Assembly: GCF_028747205.1 (NCBI RefSeq)
Contig: NZ_CP112880.1
Coordinates: 4,464,001 to 4,528,000, forward strand
Source of the DNA: Streptomyces sp. CA-278952
GTDB lineage: Bacteria > Actinomycetota > Actinomycetes > Streptomycetales > Streptomycetaceae
DNA length: 64,000 nucleotides
Direction of reading: 5' to 3'
This document shows, piece by piece, positions 53,054 through 62,941 of this stretch. The stretch's first letter is position 1; each line of letters starts with the position of its first letter. The notes beneath the pieces are model-generated. The model had not been told where the DNA came from. It was given only the letters and a program-made list of their open reading frames with translations, and did no database searches. A program made the translations under genes and the position numbers.

Positions 53054-53893
53054 GTGGGATCTATGCGCAATCCGGTCGGTCCGCTTCCCTCCAGCATCTA
53101 CTGGCGACGAAGGGCGGTAGCGGGACTTCTGGTTGCGCTGCTCGCCCTGTTGATCGCCTGGGGCGTGACGTCCGGAGGCGGTGGGGGAAGCCGGAACGAC
53201 GGCAAGTCCGGCGGCTCCGATCCGATCGAGTCGATCACTCCCGGGCCGTCGGGCTCGGGCCCCGCGATCAGCCAACAGCCGGGCGGCCGCGACGAGTCGG
53301 GTGAGGACGGCGGCTCCGGGGGCTCCGGCGGACCCGGCGGCTCCGACGGTGGCGCGGGCGCATCCTCCGGCGGCGCGGGCGACGGGGCTTCGCCCGACGG
53401 GGCGTCAACGGGCGGTGCGGACACGGCCGGTTCGGGAGCGGACGGCGGCGGCACGGCGGGCCAGCAGGTCCCGGCCGGCTCCCCGATCCCCGAGTGCAAG
53501 CCCGACGCGGTGCGGTTGAGCCTGCGGACGAAGGTCAGTTACGGCCCCGACGACAAGCCGAAGTTCGAACTGATCGCGAAGAACACCTCGTCCGCCGCGT
53601 GCAAGGCCGACCTCGGGCCGAAGAGCGCGGTCCTCACGGTGACCGAGGCGGGCGGCGAGGACGACGATCCGATCTGGTCCTCGAAGGACTGCCCCGCCGC
53701 GGCCGGTCCGTTGTTCCTGAGGGTTCCGGCGGGCGCGACGGTGATCCACACGGTCGACTGGAACCGCACGCGGTCCGCCCCCGGCTGTGCGACCCCGCCG
53801 GCCGGCAAGGCCGGCCCGGGAACGTACCTCCTGGAGGCGAAGACCCCGGGCGAGGCGGTCCAGAGGGCCTCGTTCGTCCTCGCGAAGGACTGA
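53054..53893 (+). CDS. membrane-anchored Gly/Ser-rich secreted-domain protein
   Basis: About 279 residues (276 if ATG 53063 is used). A short basic N-terminus (RNPVGPLPSSIYWRRRA) and one membrane helix (about 20-38) precede a long Gly/Ser/Asp linker (about 40-140). A compact extracellular domain (about 145-279) follows, with four Cys (PECKPDAVRLSLRTKVSYGPDDKPKFELIAKNTSSAACKADLG, SSKDCPAAAGPLFLRVPAGATVIHTVDWNRTRSAPGC). The domain looks like a beta-sandwich with two disulfides. No function known; divergent from mutY. Confidence 0.78.
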   Translation: MGSMRNPVGPLPSSIYWRRRAVAGLLVALLALLIAWGVTSGGGGGSRNDGKSGGSDPIESITPGPSGSGPAISQQPGGRDESGEDGGSGGSGGPGGSDGGAGASSGGAGDGASPDGASTGGADTAGSGADGGGTAGQQVPAGSPIPECKPDAVRLSLRTKVSYGPDDKPKFELIAKNTSSAACKADLGPKSAVLTVTEAGGEDDDPIWSSKDCPAAAGPLFLRVPAGATVIHTVDWNRTRSAPGCATPPAGKAGPGTYLLEAKTPGEAVQRASFVLAKD

Positions 53894-53956
53894 CACGACC
53901 GCGCCCAGACGGCCCTGGACCTGGCCGTGACCGGGCCACCTTCGGCCCGGCACACC

Positions 53957-54227
53957 CAGCCTGTCCGGCGTTTGAGGACGGAACCGTCGAGGCGGACGAG
54001 CGGCGCGCCTAGCGGGTCGGGCGGGCGGCGTTTGAGGACGGAACCGTCCAGACGGACGAGCGATGCGCCCACGGGGCCGTGCGAGCCCGTATGAGCACCG
54101 GCCGTCCAGCCCTAGGGTTCCGTCCTCAAACGCCGGACGGGCTGGTTTGTGCTCGGGGTTCCGTCTTCGAACGCCGGACGGGCTGGTTTGTGCTCGGGGT
54201 TCCGTCCTCGAACGCCGGACAGGCTGG
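53957..54227. repeat. cluster of five 29-bp interspersed elements in forward and inverted orientation
   Basis: Two forward copies (53957-53985, 54017-54045) face three inverted copies (54116-54145, 54157-54186, 54198-54227). The last three repeat with an exact 41-bp period. The core is GTCCGGCGTTTGAGGACGGA. They fill the gap between two convergent genes. Facing copies could pair as a large stem-loop and act as a shared terminator. The same element occurs at 29127. Confidence 0.85.
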
Positions 54228-54262
54228 GGATGACCGGACGGCCCTCATGGGCGCGGCCGATC

Positions 54263-55387
54263 TCAGACGTACCGCTCCAGGATCGACGACTCCGCCAGCC
54301 GCGAAAGCCCCTCCCGCACGCTGCGCGCCCGCGCCTCGCCGACGCCGTCCACGGTCTGGAGGTCGTCCACGCTCGCCGCCAGCAGCTTCTGGAGACCGCC
54401 GAAGTGCTCCACCAGCCGCTCGATGATCGCCCCCGGCAGCCGCGGTACCTTCGCCAGCAGCCGGAAGCCCCGCGGGGAAACCGCCGAGTCCAGCGTCTCG
54501 GGCGAGCCGCTGTAGCCCAGTGCCCGCGCCACCACCGCCAGCTCCAGCAGCTCCGTGTGGCTCAGCGCGTCCAGCTCGGTCAGCGCCTCGGCCACCGTGC
54601 GCGAGCGTTTCGCCGTCGGCTCGGGGACGTAATCCCGGACGACCAGCTCCCGCTCCGGCTCCACCCCGGCGATCAGCTCGTCCAGCTGGAGGGAGAGCAG
54701 CCGCCCATCGGTGCCGAGCTCGACCACGTACTCCGCGATCTCCGTCGCGATCCGCCGCACCATCTCCAGCCGCTGCGCCACCGCCGTCACGTCCCGGACG
54801 GTGACCAGGTCCTCGATCTCCAGCGCGGACAGCGTGCCGGCCACCTCGTCGAGGCGCAGTTTGTACCGCTCCAGCGTGGCGAGCGCCTGATTGGCGCGGG
54901 ACAGGATGGCGGAGGACTCCTCCAGGACCCGCCGCTCCCCGTCCACGTACAGCGCGATCAGGCGCATCGACTGGGAGACCGAGACGACGGGGAAGCCGCA
55001 CGCCTTGGAGACCCGGTCCGCCGTGCGGTGACGGGTGCCCGTCTCGTCCGTGTGGATCGAGGCGTCCGGGACCAGCTGCACGCCGGCCCGCAGGATCTTG
55101 GTCATGTCCTTGTCGAGGATCAGCGCCCCGTCGAGCTTGCACAGCTCGCGCAGGCGCGTCGCCGTGAACTCCACGTCCAGGACGAATCCGCCGGTGCACA
55201 TCGACTCGACGGTCTTGTCCATGCCCAGCACGATCAGCCCACCGGTATTGCCGCGGAGAATGCGCTCCAGGCCGTCCCGCAGGGCCATTCCGGGCGCGAC
55301 CGCGCTCAACGAGGCGCGCATCAGCGCCTCGTTACCGGTGCCTTGGCCGGACTTTCCGGGCGTCGTCGCCCGGTCGTTGGCTGCCAC
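54263..55387 (-). CDS. disA: DNA-integrity scanning diadenylate cyclase DisA
   Basis: A 374-residue enzyme that makes cyclic di-AMP from two ATP and slides on DNA, pausing at lesions. The DAC domain (about 20-150) has the catalytic DGALILD and the TGTRHRTAD (RHR) motif. A helical linker follows, and a C-terminal RuvA-like helix-hairpin-helix domain ([54 protein letters not shown]). The GTG start at 55387 follows GGAGGAG. It is 79 bp downstream of radA on the same strand; DisA and RadA interact in Bacillus. Confidence 0.97.
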   Translation of the reverse strand: MAANDRATTPGKSGQGTGNEALMRASLSAVAPGMALRDGLERILRGNTGGLIVLGMDKTVESMCTGGFVLDVEFTATRLRELCKLDGALILDKDMTKILRAGVQLVPDASIHTDETGTRHRTADRVSKACGFPVVSVSQSMRLIALYVDGERRVLEESSAILSRANQALATLERYKLRLDEVAGTLSALEIEDLVTVRDVTAVAQRLEMVRRIATEIAEYVVELGTDGRLLSLQLDELIAGVEPERELVVRDYVPEPTAKRSRTVAEALTELDALSHTELLELAVVARALGYSGSPETLDSAVSPRGFRLLAKVPRLPGAIIERLVEHFGGLQKLLAASVDDLQTVDGVGEARARSVREGLSRLAESSILERYV

Positions 55388-55466
55388 TGCACTCCTCCGG
55401 TCACAGGTTGCGGTGCCCTTGCGTCCCCCATGCCGTGTCCACGGGCGGGCGAGACCAGGGCAAAGT

Positions 55467-56888
55467 CTACCGGCGCGCGTTGTCTTCCTGACGAGGCTGC
55501 GGCGCCTCTTGACGAGACCGGCGTGGGAGGACCCGCAGAGCGTCGCCCATGTCGGCGACTTCCGTGACCTTCATACCGGCCGGGACCTTCCCCGGGTCCG
55601 TCGGAACGAGCGCGTGGGTGAAGCCCAGACGGTGGGCCTCGGCCAGTCTCCGCTGCACCCCGGTGACCCTCCTGACCTCGCCCGCGAGCCCCACCTCACC
55701 GATCGCGACCAGGTTCTTCGGGAGCGGGGTGTCGCTGGCCGCGCTGGCCAGCGCGAGCGCGATCGCCAGGTCGGCGGCGGGCTCGGTGAGCTTCACGCCG
55801 CCCACCGTCGCGCTGTAGATGTCCCGCTTGCCGAGCGCGGTGATCCGGCCGCGCTGCTCCAGCACGGCGAGCATCATCGAGACCCGGGAGGTCTCCAGAC
55901 CCGAGGTGGTGCGCCGGGGTGAGGGGATCTGCGAGTCGACGGTGAGCGCCTGCACCTCGGCGACCAGGGGCCGCTTGCCCTCCAGGGTCACCGTCAGACA
56001 GGTGCCCGGCACCGCCACGTCGCGGCGGGTCAGGAAGAGGCCCGAGGGGTCGGCGAGACCGGTGATGCCCTCGTCGTGCAGCTCGAAGCAGCCGACCTCG
56101 TCGGTCGCCCCGTAACGATTCTTGACGCCGCGCACCAGCCGCAGCCGGGCGTGCCGGTCGCCCTCGAAGGACAGCACCACGTCCACCAGGTGCTCCAGCA
56201 GCCGGGGCCCGGCGATCGCGCCGTCCTTGGTGACGTGGCCGACGAGCAGCGTGGCCATGCCGCGATCCTTGGAGGCCCGGATGAGCGCTCCGGCGACCTC
56301 CCGGACCTGGGCCATCCCGCCGGGCGCGCCGTCGATCTCGGGCGAGGCGACCGTCTGCACCGAGTCCAGGACGAGCAACGAGGGCTTCACCGCGTCCAGG
56401 TGGCCGAGCACCGCGGACAGATCGGTCTCCGCCGCGAGGTAGAGGTGGTCGTTGATCGCCCGGATCCGGTCGGCCCGCATCCGGACCTGGCTCGCGGACT
56501 CCTCGGCGGTCACATAGAGCGTGCGGTGGTCCTCGCTCGCCGCCTTGGCCGCCACGTCCAGCAGCAGCGTCGACTTGCCGACGCCGGGCTCGCCCGCCAG
56601 CAGCACGACCGCGCCCGGCACGAGCCCGCCGCCGAGCACCCGGTCCAGCTCACCGACGCCGGTCGACCGGGCGGTGGCCTGCCGGCTGTCGACCTGGCCG
56701 ATCGGCACGGCCGCCGTGGAGACCCGGCCCGCCGCGGTGGTGCGCACGGCGGGGGCGCCGCCGAACTCCTCGACCGTCCCCCACGCCTGGCACTCGGGAC
56801 AACGGCCGAGCCACTTGGCGGTGGTCCAGCCGCATTCGGTACAGCGGTAGGACGGCCGGTCCTTCGCGGATTTCGTACGGGCAGCCAT
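55467..56888 (-). CDS. radA: DNA repair protein RadA
   Basis: A 473-residue RecA-like helicase that aids branch migration in recombination. The N-terminal C4 zinc finger ([18 protein letters not shown], about 16-33), Walker [10 protein letters not shown] (about 100-108), Walker [10 protein letters not shown], the RadA-specific [12 protein letters not shown] (KNRFG motif with Tyr instead of Phe) and a C-terminal Lon-protease-like domain (about 290-450) are visible. ATG 56888 is the homologous start. In tandem with disA. Confidence 0.96.
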   Translation of the reverse strand: MAARTKSAKDRPSYRCTECGWTTAKWLGRCPECQAWGTVEEFGGAPAVRTTAAGRVSTAAVPIGQVDSRQATARSTGVGELDRVLGGGLVPGAVVLLAGEPGVGKSTLLLDVAAKAASEDHRTLYVTAEESASQVRMRADRIRAINDHLYLAAETDLSAVLGHLDAVKPSLLVLDSVQTVASPEIDGAPGGMAQVREVAGALIRASKDRGMATLLVGHVTKDGAIAGPRLLEHLVDVVLSFEGDRHARLRLVRGVKNRYGATDEVGCFELHDEGITGLADPSGLFLTRRDVAVPGTCLTVTLEGKRPLVAEVQALTVDSQIPSPRRTTSGLETSRVSMMLAVLEQRGRITALGKRDIYSATVGGVKLTEPAADLAIALALASAASDTPLPKNLVAIGEVGLAGEVRRVTGVQRRLAEAHRLGFTHALVPTDPGKVPAGMKVTEVADMGDALRVLPRRSRQEAPQPRQEDNARR

Positions 56889-57084
56889 GGCGCCACCGTA
56901 TAGGTGAGGTACGACAACGCCTCCAGAGCGGAGGCGTGCGGGGCGCCTCCGCGCGCAGGGCGCACGGCAGCGCACCGGAGCACTACGGGCGGAGTTCCGC
57001 GATCCCTGTCCTCTTTCGAGGGATACATTCACCCGTAAGGATTAAATGTGCTCAAGGGGCACTTGGGGCATACGCTCCTTTGCC

Positions 57085-57090
57085 TACGGT
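57085..57090 (+). promoter_or_regulatory. leaderless -10 box TACGGT before the sigma-like/BACON gene
   Basis: TACGGT stands six bases before GTG 57097, which supports that GTG over the following ATG (57100). There is no SD. Confidence 0.55.
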
Positions 57091-57096
57091 CGCCGG

Positions 57097-59055
57097 GTGA
57101 TGAGCAGCAGGCTGGAGACCCCGACGCACACCACCGGCGCACACCGGGCGCACCGCCGAGTGACCCAGGCCCCGGCACAGCGACCGCCCGCACGTTACGA
57201 GCCGTATCTCGACGGACTCTTCACCTACTGCCTCTCCGTGCTCTGCGATCACGACGCGGCCGCCGAAGCGCTCGGCGCCGCCCTGTCGGTTGCGGACCGG
57301 CAGGACGCCCGGGCCCCCACAGCCGAGGAGGAACGTAAATCCTGGCTGTACGCGCTGGCCCGCTGGGCCTGCCTGCGCACCCTCACCGAGCGCGGACGCG
57401 GCCGCCAGGCCCACCGCCGCCCCTCCGGGACGGTCAAGCCGCCCCGCACGGCCAAGGCCTCCGCCACGCGCAAGGCCTCCGCCACGCGCAAGGTTTCCGA
57501 TCCCCGGCAGGTTTCCGATCCACAGCAGGGCTCCGATCCACGGCAGGGCTCCACGACCTCCGCGCCGCCCTGGCACCAGGGGGCGCGCACCGCCCGGCGC
57601 ACGCCGGAGCACACCTTGCCCGCCACCCCCGAGGACGCCACCGTGCCCGCCCCTGCCGAGTCGCCGGCCGCCGAGGCCCGCCGCCGGGAGCTCGCCACAC
57701 TCGCCTGGCCCGAGGCCGCGGGCACCACCCCGGAGCAGCGCGAAGCCCTCGAACTGGCCGTGCGCCACGGGCTCGCCCCGCGCGCCGTCGCCACCGTGCT
57801 CGGTCTGGAGCCGGCCACCGCCCGGGAGCTGCTGGCCGGCGCGGCCTGCGAGGTGGAGCGCACCCGCGCGGCCCTCGCGGTCGTCGAGACCGGCGGCTGC
57901 CCCACCGTCGCCCGGATCACCGGCGACCACCAGGTGCTGCTCTCGGCCGCCCTGCGCCGCGAGCTCGTCCGGCACGTCGACGACTGCCCCCGGTGCCGCC
58001 GTGCCGCCGAGCGGGCCGATGCCGCGGGACCCTGGCCCGGAGCGGCCCTGGCCCCGGTCGCCGCCCTGCCCGTCGTCGAGGCCCCCCGCCCCTCCGTGTA
58101 CGTCGCGATGGCCCAGACCCAGCGCTCCCGCGCCGCAGGCCCACGCTTCGACCGGGCCGGGTATCCGCTCGACCCCAAGGACCAGGCCGCCCGCCGCGAC
58201 CGGCTGCGCGCCCGGGTCGTGACGACCACGGTCGTCGCGACGGTGGTCGCCGCCCCCGTGATCGCCCTGTGGGCCGCGTACCGGGGGGCGCCCCAGACCG
58301 GCGAGGGCCACGACGGGACCTCGGTCACCGCCACGGAGGCCGACGGCGCCGGCGGCACGATCGGCGACCCCTACAACGACACCGACCACACCGGCGACGG
58401 CCGCCCCGGCAACCGCTTCGGCGCCCGCGTACCGGATGTCACCGCCGAGGTCGTCAGCACCGGCGGCGCGCGGCACGGCGACGCCCGGCTCGCGGTGACG
58501 GCCCGGACCTCCGGGGCCGTCACGACGCTCACGCTGACCGCCTCCGACCGGGGGCCGGTCAGCTGGTCGGCGGTGACGGACGCCCCGTGGCTGCGCCTCA
58601 GCCGTACGTCCGGTGCGCTCGCGCCCGGGCAGAGCACCACGATCGCGGTCTCGGTGATCCGGGACGCGCAGCCGCGTGGACCGTGGCGGGCCCGGATCTC
58701 GCTGACGCCCTCGGGTTCCGCCGTGCTCATCGACGGTCACGGGGGCATGGCCCCGACGACGGGCGGCCCGCGCCCCACGCGCCCGGGAACGGGCTCCCCC
58801 CGCCCCACGGACCCGGGCACCACGGACCCCGGCCCGACCGACCCGGGCCCGTCCGATCCAGGTCCGACCGACCCCGGCCCCACCGACCCCGGACCGGGCC
58901 CGACCGACCCCACCGATCCGCCGGGCCCCACGGACCCGCCGGAGCCGACCGATCCGCCCGAACCGACACCGGGCCCCACCGACCCCACCGACCCGAGCCC
59001 CACGGACCCGGCCCCGACCGACCCGGGCCCCTCCGCCCCGGACCCGACGGGCTGA
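57097..59055 (+). CDS. sigma-like / zinc-finger / transmembrane / BACON-domain fusion protein
   Basis: About 652 residues. An N-terminal part (about 25-285) resembles ECF sigma regions 2 and 4 (EPYLDGLFTYCLSVLCDHDAAAEALGAAL; TPEQREALELAVRHGLAPRAVATVLGLEPATARELL), with a disordered Lys/Pro insert between them. A zinc-finger-like RHVDDCPRCRRAAERA (H-x3-C-x2-C, as in anti-sigma ZAS domains) follows, then one membrane helix (about 373-393). An external BACON-type Ig-like domain (DRGPVSWSAVTDAPWLRLSRTSGALAPGQSTTIAVSV) and a Pro/Thr/Asp repeat tail (about 560-652) end it. Sigma activity is doubtful; it may be a degenerate sigma/anti-sigma fusion sensing the envelope. Function unknown. Confidence 0.82.
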   Translation: MMSSRLETPTHTTGAHRAHRRVTQAPAQRPPARYEPYLDGLFTYCLSVLCDHDAAAEALGAALSVADRQDARAPTAEEERKSWLYALARWACLRTLTERGRGRQAHRRPSGTVKPPRTAKASATRKASATRKVSDPRQVSDPQQGSDPRQGSTTSAPPWHQGARTARRTPEHTLPATPEDATVPAPAESPAAEARRRELATLAWPEAAGTTPEQREALELAVRHGLAPRAVATVLGLEPATARELLAGAACEVERTRAALAVVETGGCPTVARITGDHQVLLSAALRRELVRHVDDCPRCRRAAERADAAGPWPGAALAPVAALPVVEAPRPSVYVAMAQTQRSRAAGPRFDRAGYPLDPKDQAARRDRLRARVVTTTVVATVVAAPVIALWAAYRGAPQTGEGHDGTSVTATEADGAGGTIGDPYNDTDHTGDGRPGNRFGARVPDVTAEVVSTGGARHGDARLAVTARTSGAVTTLTLTASDRGPVSWSAVTDAPWLRLSRTSGALAPGQSTTIAVSVIRDAQPRGPWRARISLTPSGSAVLIDGHGGMAPTTGGPRPTRPGTGSPRPTDPGTTDPGPTDPGPSDPGPTDPGPTDPGPGPTDPTDPPGPTDPPEPTDPPEPTPGPTDPTDPSPTDPAPTDPGPSAPDPTG

Positions 59056-59095
59056 GTCCCGGACCCGACGGGCCGAGGGCCCGCCAGGTCCGGCC

Positions 59096-60177
<1,082 letters not shown>

Positions 60178-60192
60178 CGTCCGATGGCGCAG

Positions 60193-60198
60193 TAGCGT
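60193..60198 (+). promoter_or_regulatory. leaderless -10 box TAGCGT before ppx
   Basis: TAGCGT lies six bases before ATG 60205, without SD. Its -35 region would fall within the right terminal repeat of the 200-bp element. Confidence 0.55.
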
Positions 60199-60204
60199 TC
60201 CCGT

Positions 60205-61155
60205 ATGAGACTCGGAGTCCTCGACGTGGGATCGAACACGGTTCATCTGCTGGTGGTCGACGCCCACCCCGGAGCCCGCCCGCTGCCCGCGCACTCGCAC
60301 AAGGCGGAGCTCCGCCTCGCCGAACTCCTCGACGAGGCCGGCGCGATCGGCCCCCTCGGCGTGGACCGGCTCGTGGCGACGATCGCCGGCGCGGTCCAGG
60401 CCGCCGAGGACAAGGGGTGCGAGGACGTGCTCGCCTTCGCCACCTCCGCCGTGCGCGAGGCGACCAACGCGGACTTGGTCCTGGAGCGCGTACGGGTCGA
60501 GACCGGCGTCGACCTCGCGGTCCTCAGCGGCGAGGAGGAGGCCCGGCTGACCTTCCTGGCCGCCCGCCGCTGGTTCGGCTGGTCGGCGGGGAAGCTCCTC
60601 GTCCTCGACATCGGCGGCGGCTCCCTGGAGATCGCCTTCGGCATCGACGAGGAGCCGGACACCGCCGTCTCCCTGCCGCTCGGCGCGGGCCGCCTCACCG
60701 GCGCCTGGCTGCCGGACGACCCTGCCGACCCCGATCAGGTCAGGGCGTTGCGCCGACACGTCCGGGCCAGCATCGCGCGGACGGTGGGCGAGTTCAGCCG
60801 GGCCGGCCGCCCCGACCACGTCGTCGCCACCTCCAAGACCTTCAAGCAGCTCGCCCGGATAGCCGGCGCCGCCCGCTCCACCGAGGGCCTGTACGTCCAG
60901 CGCTCGCTGAGCCGCAAGGCGCTGGAGGACTGGGTGCCCAAGCTGGCGGCGATGACGGTCGAGGAGCGCGGCCGGCTCCCCGGAGTCTCCGAGGGCCGGG
61001 CCGCCCAGCTGCTCGCCGGGGCCCTGGTGGCCGAGGGGGCGATGGACCTGTTCGGTGTCGAGGAGCTGGAAATCTGCCCCTGGGCCCTGCGCGAGGGCGT
61101 CATCCTGCGCCGCCTGGACCACCTCCCCGCGGAACGCGCCGCACTGCTGGGCTGA
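60205..61155 (+). CDS. ppx: exopolyphosphatase, Ppx/GppA family
   Basis: A 316-residue ASKHA-fold hydrolase that removes terminal phosphate from polyphosphate or converts pppGpp to ppGpp. The phosphate-1 loop [16 protein letters not shown] (about 4-19), [22 protein letters not shown] and the phosphate-2 loop [15 protein letters not shown] (about 133-147) are intact. It is the short form lacking the C-terminal HD-type domain of E. coli Ppx, as usual in actinobacteria. Probably affects polyphosphate and stringent-response levels. Confidence 0.93.
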   Translation: MRLGVLDVGSNTVHLLVVDAHPGARPLPAHSHKAELRLAELLDEAGAIGPLGVDRLVATIAGAVQAAEDKGCEDVLAFATSAVREATNADLVLERVRVETGVDLAVLSGEEEARLTFLAARRWFGWSAGKLLVLDIGGGSLEIAFGIDEEPDTAVSLPLGAGRLTGAWLPDDPADPDQVRALRRHVRASIARTVGEFSRAGRPDHVVATSKTFKQLARIAGAARSTEGLYVQRSLSRKALEDWVPKLAAMTVEERGRLPGVSEGRAAQLLAGALVAEGAMDLFGVEELEICPWALREGVILRRLDHLPAERAALLG

Positions 61156-61265
61156 CGTTCGGCGGCGGGACTCCGGGCCGCACCGCTCGGGTGACGTACG
61201 GTGACGGGGCCCATGGCCCTGATCACTTTCCGCCAGGAGCCCTCGGCGCGGCGCACCCGTGCCCG

Positions 61266-61271
61266 TACGCT
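61266..61271 (+). promoter_or_regulatory. leaderless -10 box TACGCT before the isomerase-like gene
   Basis: TACGCT stands six bases before GTG 61278 and there is no SD, fitting a leaderless start. Confidence 0.55.
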
Positions 61272-61277
61272 GTCCAG

Positions 61278-62123
61278 GTGGCAGAACCATTGGTGCGCAT
61301 CCCCGATGCGAAGGTCGCGCTGTCAACGGCCTCGGTCTACCCCGAGTCCACCGCGACGGCCTTCGAGATCGCCGCGCGCCTGGGGTACGACGGCGTCGAG
61401 GTCATGGTCTGGACCGACCCCGTCAGCCAGGACATCGAGGCCCTGCGCCGTCTCTCCGACTACCACCGGGTCCCGATCCTCGCGGTGCACGCCCCCTGCC
61501 TCCTGATCACCCAGCGCGTCTGGTCCACCGACCCCTGGGTCAAGCTCCAGCGGGCCCGGGCCGCCGCCGAGAAGCTCGGGGCCTCCGCCGTCGTGGTGCA
61601 CCCGCCGTTCCGGTGGCAGCGCAACTACGCCCGCGACTTCGTGACCGGGATCTGGCGGATGGCGGAGGAGACGGACGTCCGGTTCGCCGTCGAGAACATG
61701 TACCCCTGGCGCTACCGGGACCGCGAGATGCTCGCGTACGCCCCCGACTGGGACGTCACCAACGACGACTACCGGCACTTCACGGTCGACCTCTCGCATA
61801 CCGCGACCGCCCGCACCGAGGCGCTCGCCATGGTGGACCGGATGGGCGACCGGCTCGCCCATGTCCACCTCGCCGACGGCAAGGGCTCGGCCAAGGACGA
61901 GCACCTGGTGCCCGGCCGGGGCGACCAGCCGTGCGCGGAACTGCTGGAGCGCCTCGCCCGTACGGGCTTCGACGGCCATGTCGTCATCGAGGTCAACACC
62001 CGCCGCGCGATGTCCTCCGCCGAACGCGAGGCCGACCTCGCGGAGGCGCTGGCCTTCACCCGCCTCCACCTGGCCACCGCGACCGCCGCCGGCGACCCGT
62101 CCCCGAAAATCCACCGCCCGTGA
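61278..62123 (+). CDS. sugar phosphate isomerase/epimerase-like TIM-barrel protein
   Basis: 281 residues of the AP-endonuclease-2-like (xylose-isomerase-like) TIM-barrel superfamily. Metal-site-type segments are [58 protein letters not shown] (Glu ligand), [15 protein letters not shown] and VIEVNTRRA. The true substrate is unknown; members act on sugars, inosose or endonuclease substrates. Its stop overlaps the GTG of the TetR gene (GTGA), so the regulator is coupled to it. Confidence 0.88.
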   Translation: MAEPLVRIPDAKVALSTASVYPESTATAFEIAARLGYDGVEVMVWTDPVSQDIEALRRLSDYHRVPILAVHAPCLLITQRVWSTDPWVKLQRARAAAEKLGASAVVVHPPFRWQRNYARDFVTGIWRMAEETDVRFAVENMYPWRYRDREMLAYAPDWDVTNDDYRHFTVDLSHTATARTEALAMVDRMGDRLAHVHLADGKGSAKDEHLVPGRGDQPCAELLERLARTGFDGHVVIEVNTRRAMSSAEREADLAEALAFTRLHLATATAAGDPSPKIHRP

Positions 62124-62773
62124 CCGAGGAGCCCGGCCGACCGCCCGTGACCGAGGACGCTCCCGCCACTCCCGCCCCGCGCCGCCGGGGCCGCCCCTCC
62201 CGCAAGGCCGCGTCCGAGGGCCCCGACGCCCGTACGCGCATCCTGGAGGCGGCCCGTACGGAATTCGCCGAGCGCGGCTACGACAAAACGTCGATCCGGG
62301 GCATCGCCAAGGCCGCCGTGGTCGACGCGGCCCTCGTCCACCACTACTTCGGCACGAAGGACGAGGTCTTCGCCGCCGCCGTCGAGGTCACCTTCGAACC
62401 GGCCCTGGTCGTCCACACCGTTCTCGGCGGCCCGCCGGAGGGCCTGGGGGAGCGGCTGGCGCGCTTCTTCCTCTCCGTCTGGGAGGACCCGGCCACCCGC
62501 TCGCCCCTGCTGGCGATCCTGCGCTCCGCGCTGACCCACGAGGCGGCGGCGAAGGTGCTGCGCGAATTCGTCCTGCGGCGGCTGCTGGAGCGGATCGCGG
62601 CGGAGCTGGACGTTCCGGACGCCACGTTCCGCGCCGAGCTGGCCGCCTCGCACCTGATCGGCATCGCGATGCTCCGGTACATGATCCGCGCCGAGCCGCT
62701 CGCCTCCGCCGACCCGGAGGACATCGTGGCGATGGTCGCCCCCACGCTCCAGCGATACTTGGGCGAGCGCTGA
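62120..62773 (+). CDS. TetR-family transcriptional regulator
   Basis: 217 residues. A basic N-terminal lead ([19 protein letters not shown]) is followed by the TetR helix-turn-helix ([52 protein letters not shown], about 38-88) and a C-terminal ligand-binding helical domain ending [20 protein letters not shown]. Effector and targets unknown; the coupled isomerase-like gene and perhaps itself are candidates. It is separated from ilvD by about 170 bp that contain short CCCCGGCC-type repeats. Confidence 0.9.
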   Translation: MTEEPGRPPVTEDAPATPAPRRRGRPSRKAASEGPDARTRILEAARTEFAERGYDKTSIRGIAKAAVVDAALVHHYFGTKDEVFAAAVEVTFEPALVVHTVLGGPPEGLGERLARFFLSVWEDPATRSPLLAILRSALTHEAAAKVLREFVLRRLLERIAAELDVPDATFRAELAASHLIGIAMLRYMIRAEPLASADPEDIVAMVAPTLQRYLGER

Positions 62774-62941
62774 ACCCCGGCCGGGATCCCGGCCGGAACC
62801 CCGGCCGTGGCTGACCACCCACCGGCCCCCGCGTCCCGCATTCCGGACAGGCTGTCCAGATCTTGGATCCGGGGCGTACGCTCGAAGGCAGTCTTTCTTT
62901 AACTGTCGGAGGCAGTCCCCCTGCCGAAGGAGCGAGCGACG

